DNA of 64,000 bases, taken from positions 60,833,693 to 60,897,692 of the forward strand of contig CM028379.1 in the NCBI GenBank assembly GCA_013146195.2, written 5' to 3'. This document shows, piece after piece, positions 21,149-31,241 of this stretch. Made by a program: the position numbers and the translations under genes. The notes under the pieces were generated by a model. That model ran no database searches. It saw only the letters and a program-made list of their open reading frames with translations, and was not told the DNA's origin. Position 1 is the stretch's first letter; each line of letters starts with the position of its first letter. Origin of the DNA: Codonopsis lanceolata. Lineage: Eukaryota; Streptophyta; Magnoliopsida; Asterales; Campanulaceae.

Positions 21149-21569
21149 TATCTTGCAATTTAATTTTGAGAATCCAATCTGATCCAGATTTTTAGCACTG
21201 TTTGTACGTTGGTTTGAATGTATAGATCAGACATGCTTAATGAAACCTATTGATTTTTAGTAAATGTAATTATGAAAATGTTTAAAAATAAGTTGTGCTT
21301 TTTTTATTCACACTTGTTGTACTTTGAAAGTTATTTATATATAAGGTTGGAACCCAAAAGAGACAAAATTCAAACGGTTTTAAGAAGTTTGACAGTTGGA
21401 GAATTGAGAAGTCAATTAATGAAATCTTGAATCAATTTGTGACTATAATGGATTTGTGCTGGGTTAAAAGATTTTTCAGTTGAGACGAATGCAGAGAAGA
21501 AGGAGAAAAAAGAAGGCTTACAACAGAGGATATTGAAAAAGAAGGTGAAAGACGTAAACTGATTCTTTA
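21149..21569. other. No gene seen; decayed copia flank
   Basis: The stretch is AT-rich, with no recognisable LTR, although the 5' LTR of the SIRE-like element should be here or beyond. Nothing else could be supported. Confidence 0.4.
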
Positions 21570-21893
21570 TGCTTTTGTATCGCGGTGCAAAAATAAATTA
21601 GATAATATTTTTGCACCGCAGTTCAAAGTTTAATTTCCTAAATTATTTTTGTACCGCGATTCATAAATTTAATTGCATTATTTTTGCACCGCGGTTCAAA
21701 GTTAAATTTCCTAATCTATTTTTGCATCGCGATTCGTAAATTTCATTGCATTATTTTTGTACCGCGATTCAAAGTTTAATTTCATAGTCTATTTTTGGAC
21801 TGCATTTCTTAATTTTCATTGCATTATTTTTGCACCGCGGTTCAAACTTTAATTTTCTAGTATAATTTTAAACCGCTATTCATAAATTTAATA
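21570..21893. repeat. Tandem array with CGCG cores upstream of AOC
   Basis: About eight units of 37-39 bp start TTTTTGCACCGCGGTTCA or the variant TTTTTGTACCGCGATTCA. Two unit types alternate (one ending AAAGTTTAATTTCCTAATC, the other ATAAATTTAATTGCATTA), giving a dimer of about 75 bp repeated about four times. The array ends about 340 bp before the AOC start codon and about 255 bp before its TATA box. It may be a subterminal-repeat remnant of a DNA transposon or an acquired promoter element. Confidence 0.85.
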
Positions 21894-22147
21894 ATATCGT
21901 AGTTATTTTGCTACCAAAAAAGACTTTTTTTCGAATGAAAATAAAAAGATATAATTTAACGATTAAATAATTTAGAAAGTACACTGGCCTGGAATTTCTC
22001 CAAAAATCTAAGGATTCATATGATTGACTAAAATATAAGGAGAAAAGTCTATTTGATACTTCTCGTTTTAGGCTCTCCATCCACATTCCCACACCACCGT
22101 CCACCTTCCCCCATCAAATTCAATGCACGCATTTATTCCCGCACTAC

Positions 22148-22156
22148 TATATAAAA
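22148..22156 (+). promoter_or_regulatory. TATA box of AOC
   Basis: TATATAAAA lies 79 bp upstream of the AOC ATG, leaving a 5' UTR of about 50 bp that is CT-rich, as is usual for plant genes. Confidence 0.7.
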
Positions 22157-22234
22157 TCATCTTCCTCCATATTCTTGATCATCGTACTTTTTAATTCTCC
22201 CTCCTAAGCAATCATCTCTCTCACTCGATCAACA

Positions 22235-23222
22235 ATGGCTGCTCTGTCTTCATCCTCAATTTCTATCAATTCTGTCACTTCCTCCCCGAAGCTATTCTCC
22301 ACTACTGCCGCTCCCAAGCACCTTGCCTTTAAGCTACCCAACCAGTTTTTATCTCACAACCTTACAGTCTCTAACCCTGCCACCGCCACCGCCGCTAGGC
22401 AATCCTTTACTTACAAGGCTCAGAGTCATTCTGCTCGACCCAGTAAGTAGTTTTAAATCATTTGAATTATCCATAATTTATTTTCTTCAATATTTGATCT
22501 GATCGCATGGATTTAAAACTTTCTCTCTCCTGTATTCTTGGTTTCAGCTGATGTTCAAGAACTGTACGTGTATGAGATCAATGAGCGTGACCGAGGTAGC
22601 CCCGCTTATCTTCGATTGAGCCAGAAAACTGTCAATTCTCTTGGTGATATTGTTCCTTTCACTAACAAGGTAATTCTCTATCTTTGCCTCCGATCAAAGA
22701 TTCTAATATGAACTATTTCATTGCAATTGATGGAGTATTTCTTATCAAGAATCTTTAAACTATGGGTCACCGTTTCCTTTTAAATATACTTCACCGTTTG
22801 GTATTTTGATTGTATTACAGGTTTACTCTGGAGACCTTACCAAGCGTTACGGAATAACGGCCGGAATATGTCTTCTAATCAAGCACTTGCCGGAGAGAAA
22901 CGGTGATCTCTATGAGGCGATTTACAGCTTTTACTTTGGGGACTATGGTCACATATCAGTACAAGGACCTTATAATACCGTTGAGGAAACATTCCTTGCC
23001 GTGACCGGTGGATCAGGTATTTTCGAAGGGGCTTACGGTCAGGTGAAGCTGCAGCAGCTCATTTTCCCAGTCAAGTTGTTCTATACATTTTATCTCAAGG
23101 GTATTCCAAAGTTGCCGGCTGAGTTGCTTGGGGTACCTGTTCCTCCGTCGCCAGCGGTGGAGCCGACTGCTGCTGCCAGGGCTTGTGAGCCAGGATCTAC
23201 TGGTCCTAACTATAGTAATTAA
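22235..23222 (+). CDS. AOC: Allene oxide cyclase, chloroplastic (3 exons, 243 aa)
   Basis: The enzyme converts the unstable allene oxide from 13-AOS into cis-(+)-12-oxophytodienoic acid, the step that sets jasmonate stereochemistry, in plastids. Exons are 22235-22442, 22548-22669 and 22821-23222, all with GT-AG introns, and they join in frame. Residues 1-69 are Ser/Ala/Thr-rich and acid-poor, a chloroplast transit peptide. The mature part starts about DVQELYVYEINERDRGSPAY and keeps the family signatures GICLLI, YEAIYSFYFGDYGHISVQGP, VTGGSGIFEGAYGQVKLQQL and FYTFYLKGI. Active-site residues known from Arabidopsis AOC2 (E23, N25, S31, P32, N53, C71) align with E79, N81, S87, P88, N109 and C127. 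Length and intron positions are normal for the family. The start is the first ATG after the TATA box and gives a proper transit peptide. A possible polyadenylation signal AATAAA is at 23445. This is the only intact gene here. Confidence 0.97.
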
Positions 23223-23509
23223 ATGTTTGTTGGTGTCTTGGTGACATAGTGGTAGTGCAAAGATGAGATTGATAGCTTTATAATTCCAAATCACTTTCTA
23301 ATTCGATACAAAAAAAGGATGATTGGATGTTGATTTATTAAATCCAATTTAATTATGATTTATACTGATATTAACATGCTTTAACTTAGTTTGAGAGAAC
23401 TAAGTTTATTGCTGTTAGTTAAATTAGTTGTTTAATTAGTTTTAAATAAATTCAAGAACTAAAGGATGTCCCCTTTTGTTTAATTGGTTCAATATTTTAG
23501 ATAAAATAA
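23223..23509 (+). other. AOC 3' UTR and downstream
   Basis: AT-rich sequence follows the stop codon, with AATAAA at 23445-23450 as a candidate polyadenylation signal. No other gene is seen. Confidence 0.4.
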
Positions 23510-23740
23510 TTATATTTTAGATAAAATAATAATAATAACAATAATCATAATAATCATAATAAAACAACACCAACAACAACAACAACTTACTATTAATAAT
23601 AACAATAACATTAAAAAAAATCTGTTATGTGTATTATTATTGCTATTAATAATGTTATTATTATTAATAAATAATAATATTAATATTAATATTGATAATA
23701 TTATTATTACTATTATCATTATTATCTTATGACTACTAAT
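23510..23740. repeat. Low-complexity ATA/AAT-rich tract
   Basis: Degenerate trinucleotide repeats (AAT, ATT, AAC) fill about 230 bp. Any long open frame here is compositional. Confidence 0.85.
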
Positions 23741-23934
23741 ATTACTACCACGATTTCATGAAAGTGTAAAGTTTACTTCTTAAAATAATATAAAAAGATT
23801 AATTTTAGATTTTATAGAATGAATAGTTGTTTTGTGATCATTGAGAAATGAATTTCTTATACCAACTTTGGTATTTAATACAAGTAATGTTATAAAAGAT
23901 AATATTATTACTATTATAATAATAATATAATTGT

Positions 23935-24055
23935 TATAATAATAATAGTAGTAGTAATAATAATAATAATCAATACAATTCTTATCATCATTGTTATAAA
24001 TGAAAAGAAAAATAAATTTCCATCCAAATGAAATCTTTTAACGTAGCAACGTTTG
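23935..24055 (+). repeat. About 120-bp dispersed repeat, copy 2
   Basis: Near-identical to 8395-8515 in the same orientation, including TGAAAAGAAAAATAAATTTC and ACGTTTGAAGA. The flanks differ from copy 1 on both sides. Confidence 0.75.
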
Positions 24056-24595
24056 AAGATATGTTAACTTTTGAACTTTTTTGTATTAAAATTATGATTT
24101 TATGGCTTTTTAGATACAAAAATTATTTTTGGGGCTTTTTAGATATGAGAATTTTTTTTTGGGACTTTTTAGTATTTTTCCCTAAATTTTATTACATTGA
24201 CTTTAAACATGGTAAGCCATTAATATCTAATAATTTCGAAATTAAACCAAATTCTGTTTTTCTTTAAAAAACAACAAGACTCTAAAAAATCGAAATTTAT
24301 TTAACATGCCATGGAATGACCTGATATTTCTCTTAATTATGTTAAGCAAAATATGTTACAATAAAAAGAGCCAACCATTCTATCATTCAATATTGTGTGA
24401 AGTTCAAATAAACTTGACGATTTTCTGAAACATTTGAATAGTGCGATGAATCTTCCCTTGAGCGGTTGTGCTTTCCGTTAAAAATCCTCGCACCTCCAAA
24501 TGACGAGTTTCAAAAGACAAATAATATCAGCATCTCTTAAATGCAAGTACAATAGTGGACGATGGTATGCATTTGTTCGAGTTGCCCCCGCCACA
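24056..24595. other. Intergenic DNA left of copia copy 2
   Basis: No gene could be identified. Short T-rich direct repeats (GGGACTTTTTAG, GGGGCTTTTTAG) lie at about 24130-24180. On the minus strand the end of this stretch and the sequence right of the element (30688 on) would join into a short open frame after a TTTTCAG splice-like site, so the insertion may have hit an exon. Confidence 0.3.
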
Positions 24596-24823
24596 TGTTG
24601 AAATTCACAATTGATATGAATAACGATATAGTTTTTTCATTGAATGAATCACCACCTATTTATATAAAAAGTTATAATTAGAGTTACACTAGAAGTAGGA
24701 GTACAATAATTTCTTTACAAGGAAGGAGTTATGCTAAGAAAATGAACCATACAAGGTAGTTGTCTCTAAACAATAATTATAAACAAATATAATAATAAAT
24801 AAATATTATTATTCTCTAAGATG
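24596..24823 (-). mobile_element. 3' LTR of copia copy 2
   Basis: It starts TGTTGAAATTCACAATTGAT and ends about ATTATTATTCTCTAAGATG, matching 30443-30687 throughout with scattered differences and a short deletion in the middle. Confidence 0.88.
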
Positions 24824-26929
24824 CCCTCGCAAGATGGACGCTTAGGAGGAGACACTGATCTTGTGAAGTAAGTGCTGGAAGTGAAACCCATAAGAGCCCG
24901 TCTTGAACCTGTTAACGAATGAAGTGAAAGTCCAGTGCTACATGCTTCATGATAGTATGGAAGATCGGATTGGAGCAGAGGCTAGTGGCACTCACATTGT
25001 GATAGTAAATGATGGGTTGCGTGGAGGAGGTGATGTCCAGCTTGCCAAGGAGAGATGAGATCCATCGAACCTCAACAGTTGTAGCTGCCACAGTCCTGAG
25101 GAGCGAGCAACAATATGTTACTTCTTGGAGCTCCACGAGATCGGGTTGCAACCAAGGTAGATAACATATGCACTGGTGGATGTATAGTCATCTGTGTTTC
25201 CCGTCAAGTCGATACCGGTGAATGCATGTAGAACAAGAGGAGACTGTCGATAGAGTAGAATTCCAGTATCAATAGACCCACATAGATAACAGAGAACACG
25301 TTTGGCCGCATTCCATTGCTCAGTGGTCGGCCTATGCATAAACTAAGAGAGTTTTTTTTACAGTATAGGCGACATTAGAGCGAGTGACGAGGGAAAGATA
25401 CTGAAGGCTTCCGACCACACCTCAAAACTCTGTAGGGTTTGTGAGAGCAGTGTTAGATTAGGTGAGGTGGTGAGGGGAGTGGCCATAGGGTGAGCATCTG
25501 TCATGCCCGTGCGAACGAGGAGATCTACAATATAACCACGCTAGGAGAGTAGGAGACCACTTGGTCGCTGAACAACTTCAACGCCAAGGAAATAGTGAAG
25601 GTCACAAAGGTCCTTGAGCGGGAAGCGAGCAGCGAGCTATGAGATGAATGTCTGAACTGCTTCGGGATGATTCCAATTATGATGATGTCATCCACATATA
25701 CAAGGAGATATATGGTGGTGCCCCTTCATTAAGAATAAAAAATGATGTGTCAGCCATAGAGTTTTTGAACCCGGAGGCAATTAGAAGAAACTGTCACAAC
25801 TCATTGTGCCATGCTCAGAGGGCCTGTTTGAGACCATAAATAGCATTGTAAAGCCAACAAACATGCTGAGGGTTATCCTTGTCGATGAAGCGAAGAGGTT
25901 GAGTCATGAAGACCTCTTCGGATAGATTGACTTAGAGAAAGGCATTGTTCACATCTACTTCTCGAAGAGCCCATCCTCGATATATGGTTAGGGTGAGAAC
26001 TAGACGTACAGTAGTGGGTTTAACCATTGATAGTTGACTCCTGATGGTTGGTGAAACCCTTTAGCGACGAGATGAGCTTTGTAGCGGTCAATGGAGCCAT
26101 CAAAATGTCCTTTAATACGAAAGATCCATTTACAGCCAACATTATTGTGAGCCCCTACCGAGGGAATCAGATCCCAAGTACCATTGCAAGCTAGAGCGTC
26201 ATACTCTTCAGACATGGCCTGACACCACTTAACATGGAGTTTTGCATGTTGGTTCGTTGTTCACTGCTAGTTGAGCGGAGAGACTAAGTTTGTTGTGCAG
26301 CTTGTAATTCTTGGAGTGAGTAACAATGGATGAGGTACCAGTGTCAATGGGCACATGAACTGGGGGAGTGGGTACTGTATTGTCCTCGGGCTCAGCGGGC
26401 ATAGAGCTATCCTTGAGCAGGTTGCAAGGTGTCGAGGATGGTGGAACAGCGAACATAACGATATCCTCGGGCATGGGGCATGCTACCGAGGATGGGCTAG
26501 CAGCAAGCATGGAGATATCCTCAGGCAGGTTACAAGGTGCCGAGTAAGGTTGAGCTGTATGCACAGGGCTGGTAGCATGTATATTACTGGAGGTGGGAAA
26601 TGTATTGTTTGGGTGAGGTTGGTGTATGAGGGAATTGAGATCAACCAAATTATGGTTAGTGCTAAGAGAAACTGGTGTGGAGGCACTAGATCGGGCAGCG
26701 GATGGTATGTATGAAGCCGGGAACAATTCATGCGGAGGTAACCAAGTGTCATGAGTGGAGACATCAGGGCGAGCAAGATGGGTGTTGATTTTGGACATGA
26801 GAGATGTAGACTTGACAGACCGAACATGACCCGAGATGAACAACTTGGTTGTGCTCGGATCGTAACAAAGATAGGCACTCTGAGTGAGCGAGTAACCCAG
26901 GAAGACACATGGAATAGAGTGAGCAACGA
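24824..26929 (-). pseudogene. Copia copy 2 reverse transcriptase and RNase H, plus integrase tail
   Basis: Reading right to left: the integrase C-terminal end (SIPCVFLGYSLTQSAYLCYD, then a Pro/Ser-rich linker), the RT start (MSEEYDALACNGTWDLIPS, then GCKWIFRIKGHFDGSIDRYK and VAKGFHQPSGVNY), decayed central RT (a DDIIIIG-like segment near 25690), and RNase H (KRVLCYLCGSIDTGILLYR, YTSTSAYVIYLGCNPISWSS, TTVEVRWISSLLGKLDI, ending KHVALDFHFIR). The order and motifs are those of Ty1/copia pol. Many stops and frameshifts are present. Confidence 0.9.
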
Positions 26930-28413
26930 TGCGAGAACCCCGTTTCAACACCGCTTCTGTCACGTGAAAACGACGTGTTTCAAAACATTAAAGCGCGGGA
27001 ATATACTTGGCCTCGTTATGGACCCTAAAAATGTGTTTAGAGAGTCGTCACCTCTATTTAAGGTTAAATAGAGAAAAACTCAAAATATCAGAAAATATAG
27101 GTTCGGGGGCTATGTTACGAGTTGGGAAGGGATTAGGCACCCAACTCGCCCTTTCGGTCTCACAATGGATTTGCCAATATGCTTTATTTATTTTGTACAC
27201 TTTGGTCCAAAAAATATTTATACATCATGTACATGTAAATGGAAGATAATGAAGACTTATATTATATTCCTGAAATAGAATAATAAAATTAGAGTATAAT
27301 AACAACTAATTTACAAACTAGTTTACGAAACAAAATTATACTAACCATACAATTTATTTACATTATGAACAAACAAAAGCAATTAGTTAAACATGAAAAT
27401 ATTATGACTATTTTATACTTTAAATATAAACGGGAAAGAGAATAAACATTAGTATGTATAGATAGTATAATCTTTACAGGCGCACAAATTAAGTATAAAT
27501 ATCTACATTTTATTTACATACTTTGAATTAAAATAACTATGGGGATAGAACCTACCTCTTGTAGCATGAGTGTCTGAACCCGGTACGCCTAGGCTTAGGC
27601 GGTTTACTTGTGCTACCCCTGTCCTTCCGAGAAACAAAGTATTTTTGTCTTTGTTGTTGTTATTGTTGTTGTTGTGGTAGGCGGTGTGTTGCGCTATGCC
27701 CAGAATAGGAAAAGATGGTGGAAGATGTTTTGATTGAGTTTTAGCAGAGTAACGGTAATTTTTGCTTTTGTTGTCGTTGTTTGTTGTTGTTGTTGTTGTA
27801 TCTTTCATAATTTAGGCAGCGTAACAGTAGTATTTGGCTTTTTTGATCAGCATGCCGGGGCAAGGACGGAGGCTCGGATAAAGGCTTGCGGGGCAAGGAA
27901 GGCTCACTCGGGCACGGAGAAGAGGCTTGCCCGGAGCAAAGGATAGCTCACTTGGGCGAAGAGATCGACTAGGAGGCTCGCTTGCTCAGGCAAGGGAGGA
28001 GAAGAGGATGTTTGTCTTTGAGGGAGAGGGAGAGAGAGAGCTACAGGCTCTGGAGTGTAGAACTGAGAGGCTGGGTTACCGGCGGCGGCTGCAGTGGAGA
28101 GGTTGTACACTATGAAAAAAATATGAAAAATGCAACATACACAGCAACTGGAGAATGAAACTGGGTAAAGCAAAAACTACAAAAGTGGGTGTGGCGCCTA
28201 GAAGTGCATGTGTCGCACCCCGAATTCTCAGCAATTTGCAAAAAAATTCATTTTTCCCCTTTTGTCTTTCTTTCGTTCTTCTGACCCTTTTGAGTTTCCT
28301 TTGACGTTTTGGCCCCCTGAAACATTTTAAAAGTAACTTTTAGTCCATTTTTAATTCGTAATAATATTTTATAAGACATTATAAATTAGGGGTACGAATT
28401 TGGGGTTTCTACA
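26930..28413 (-). mobile_element. Solo-type LTR inserted in copia copy 2 integrase
   Basis: The plus-strand ends are TGCGAGAACCCCG and GGGGTTTCTACA (TG...CA). Flanking 5-mers are AACGA (26925-26929) and AGCGA (28414-28418), a target duplication with one mismatch. Removing the element and one duplicate restores an open copia frame that reads HKLVAHSIPCVFLGYS, which proves the boundaries. No pol sequence is inside, so it is an LTR only. Its right end is shared with 1-870 and 31023-31241. It contains GTT-rich low-complexity stretches at 27640-27800. Confidence 0.85.
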
Positions 28414-30430
28414 AGCGAGCTTGTGGACGGAGTATGGTTAGAAACAAGGGTAGCAAAGGTAAACAAAGGCACAAAATTCGAAGTAGTTAAGAGGAGACCT
28501 AAACGGTTTCTTATAGAGTGAGATCTGTTTCAGAGTTGGTGTGGGGAGCCGATTGATGAGGTAGGTTGTTGTTTTAAAAATAAACGATCAGAAGGGCAGC
28601 GAAAGATATACTTTAGGAAGGAGGGAGAGGCCGCTCTCAACAATGTGACGTTGGCGACCTTTCGAGAACACATTGTGTTCCAGGGTGTAGGGTGGCGAGG
28701 TGAGAAGGGATATGCCATTAGCGGACAGGTAGGTAGCCAAGCCAGTGTCCTGGGTAAATCAGTGTACTCTCCACCATTGTCTGAGTAAAAAGGGACAATG
28801 GCCGTTTTGAAATAGTTTTCGACCAGGACTTTAAAACGGGGAAAGATAGTGGCTACCTCAGACTTGCATTTGAGAGGGTAGAGCCATATTTAGTGTGTAA
28901 ATTGATCAACAAAAATCACATAATACTTGAACTCATTAACAACATCAAAGGGGGAGGTCCAAACATCGGAATAAATAATTTGGAGCGGAGAGGTAGACAA
29001 AATAGTAGATTGAGAGAAAGGAATTTTGGATTTTTATTACATAAACAATCATTACAATGTGTTTGTTAAATGCGAGTAGTGTCTAATGTTGAACCAAAAC
29101 TAGAGAGATTCTGATGTTAGACGGGTTCAGATGGATGACCGAGCCGATGATGCCAATCTTGATGAGAGACTTTAGCGCCTACATAGGCAGAGGGGCGAGG
29201 AGAGGGGGCTGTGATCGGCTATTCATACACACCATCTTTAGATTTCCCAATCAGCAGTATGCTCCTTGTCAATATATCTTTCACATGAAAAAGAAGATGG
29301 AGTGTAGAGAGATATTGCCAAGGTCGCTAGTGACATTGTGAGAGGCACAACTGTCAAGAAGCCAGCTCGGTGTCCCATTGTCCACTGCGGACACAAAATG
29401 TACCTAGTACCCACGGTTGCCACTTGGAGTCATTGGTTGAGTTGGGAGCAATAGGCAATGGCGTGGTGGCGACTAGGCTAAAGTTATGGCAGCGAGCAAT
29501 AGTGTGCCCTTGTTGGTGGCATCCTTGACACTTGCCAAGATATGGGCGTTGTTGCTGAGGAACCGTTTCCGAGGTTGCGATGGTAGCTGCCAAGCTTACG
29601 AGGATGGTGGTCAAGCAGACGAGCTATTGTTCCTCGAAGCAGTAGGGTTAGCCGAAGCTGGATGCAAGAAGGATGCGGGCTGAGACTGTTTCAAGAGCAG
29701 TTTACGGTTGATGAGTTTTTTGTGAAGCTCATCAAATGAGATGGAAGTGTCCCATCCTTCGACCACATCATCAATGTGGCATTAGTCATCGTCTAAGCCC
29801 GCTAAGATAATCTCAATGAGATCTTCGTGGTCGAGGGGTTTGCCAAGCGCAGCGAGCTCGTCAGATCGACTCTTGACAGACTGCAGGTAGTCTAAGATCG
29901 TTTGACTCCCTTTAGAGGATCGTTAAAGGGAGTCTTTGATCTGCTTGATATGGCCGCGATTCGGGCAAGCATAGGTGTGAGCTAGTGTTTCCCATGCATT
30001 ACGGGTGGTGGTAGCCTGTTGGATTAAAGGAACTAACGGAGTTGATAGAAAGCTGACAAGAGCACCAAACATGAGTTTGTCTTGCCGGATCCAAGGTTGG
30101 TATTTGGGGTTGGGTGTTGGACCAGCCTTGGATATGTCAACATCCTTGGAGAAGATGGTGGGAGGTAGACACAGGTGTGAGCCATATACAAATTTGTAGA
30201 GGTCATAGCCAATAAGGGTTACCTCGACTTGGAGTTTTCCAAGTGATGTAGTTGGTGGAGGTGAGTTTGGTGATGTTTATGAGTTGGGAGGTTTGGGTTG
30301 GATCGTCGGGGTTTTGAATGGTGAGTGCGTGATTGACAGCCATGTTTGCAAGCTTGTAAGGGAAGCGGCGGTAGTCAATAGATAGTGGCGGCGTACAAGC
30401 GGCACACGGCTGAGAGGGTTTATGAGCAAG
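28414..30430 (-). pseudogene. Copia copy 2 gag to integrase
   Basis: From the right: the gag start (MAVNHALTIQNPDDPTQT on the minus strand at about 30342), gag body, a zinc-knuckle remnant (GKCQGCHQQGHTIARCHN, CX2CX4HX4C-like), GAG-pre-integrase (around 28990-29160), and the integrase core and its LINRLPTPTL-type segment up to the LTR at 28414. Multiple frameshifts and stops occur throughout. The segment is duplicated at 31242-33247. Confidence 0.88.
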
Positions 30431-30442
30431 GCTATGATACCA
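30431..30442 (-). promoter_or_regulatory. Primer-binding site of copia copy 2
   Basis: The minus strand reads TGGTATCATAGC directly after the LTR end, one mismatch from the initiator tRNA-Met complement TGGTATCAGAGC. The duplicated copy at 33236-33247 still has the perfect sequence. Confidence 0.85.
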
Positions 30443-30687
30443 TGTTGAAATTCACAATTGATATGAAGAACGGCATAGCCTATTCCATTGATTGAATCAC
30501 CTATTTATATAGGGAATTACAATTAGGGTTACACTAGAAGTAGGAGTATAAGAATTCCCTTATAAGGAAGGAGTTACACTAAGGAAAGAATTATAGAAGG
30601 AAAAGATTTATAAAAGGTAGTTACCTTTAAACAATAATTACAAACAAATATAATAATAAATAAATATTATTATTCTCTAATATCACA
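30443..30687 (-). mobile_element. 5' LTR of copia copy 2
   Basis: The minus strand starts TGTGATATTAGAGAATAATA and ends GAATTTCAACA. It is nearly identical to 33248-33492 (the duplicated copy) and somewhat less so to 24596-24823. Confidence 0.9.
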
Positions 30688-31022
30688 AAACTGTTTTCCT
30701 GCCTCACCTGAAAACAAAACTATAGGTTCATCAATTCGATACTAATAGTTTCATGAAAATCCAATGATCCTTAATTTGAGCTAGCATTTGTAATTGAGAA
30801 GGCCGAATAACAAAGAACCCAACACAACGCCTTGGTGTGGAGTTTTGACTTGTGATGGATGGACTGACAATGGTGATTGATGTTTCTGGCCCAAATCAGG
30901 TCACGAGGAAAGCATGTGTGACCATCACGTGCCAATCAGGAGCCCCACGCAAGCAGTGAACATGTCGTGCAAGATGTCCGACAAACAATCTCACTCCATC
31001 CCCGACTAAGCCCGGCCATAAT

Positions 31023-31241
31023 TGCATGTGCCGCGCCCCGAATTGTCAGCTCTTCGTAAAAAAAAAAAAATCATTTTCCCCCTTTTGTCTTTCTTTCGTT
31101 CTTCTGACCCTTTTGAATTTCCTTTGACGTTTTGGCCCCCAGAAACATTTTAAAAGTAACTTTTAGTCGATCCATTTTTAATTCGTAATAATATTTTATG
31201 GGACATTATAAAGTAGGGGTACGAATTTGGGGTGCCTACAA
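31023..31241 (-). mobile_element. Partial LTR carried in duplication unit 2
   Basis: This is the last 219 bp of the LTR family at 26930-28413, including GGGGTACGAATTTGGGGTGC and the terminal CTACA. It is present only because the duplication breakpoint fell within that LTR. Confidence 0.85.

Larger units (their letters stand above)
24596..30687 (-). mobile_element. Ty1/copia copy 2 with both LTRs
   Basis: The right (5') LTR is 30443-30687 and the left (3') LTR 24596 to about 24823, both reading TGTTGAAATTCACAATTGAT on the plus-strand side. A primer-binding site lies at 30431-30442. Internal sequence encodes gag, integrase, RT and RNase H in that order, all on the minus strand and all broken. 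A 1,484-bp LTR insertion (26930-28413) interrupts the integrase tail. The LTRs differ by several substitutions and indels, so the insertion is not recent. No clean target duplication was found. Confidence 0.92.
28205..31017. repeat. Tandem segmental duplication, unit 1 (about 2.81 kb)
   Basis: It runs from TGCATGTGTCGCACCCCGAA inside an inserted LTR, through copia copy 2 gag, PBS and 5' LTR, to the flanking sequence ending GACTAAGCCCGGCC. The same order of the same pieces recurs directly at 31023-33823. Confidence 0.93.

Noticed and set aside
23510..23719. Ile/Asn-rich open frame downstream of AOC
   Set aside because: Low-complexity ATA/AAT repeats; compositional artefact.
26355..26714. 119-residue plus-strand frame
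   Set aside because: Shadow of the Pro/Ser-rich copia integrase tail on the opposite strand.
24591..30692. Target-site duplication of copia copy 2
   Set aside because: CCACA on the left and CAAAA or AAACT on the right do not match well enough to claim a duplication.
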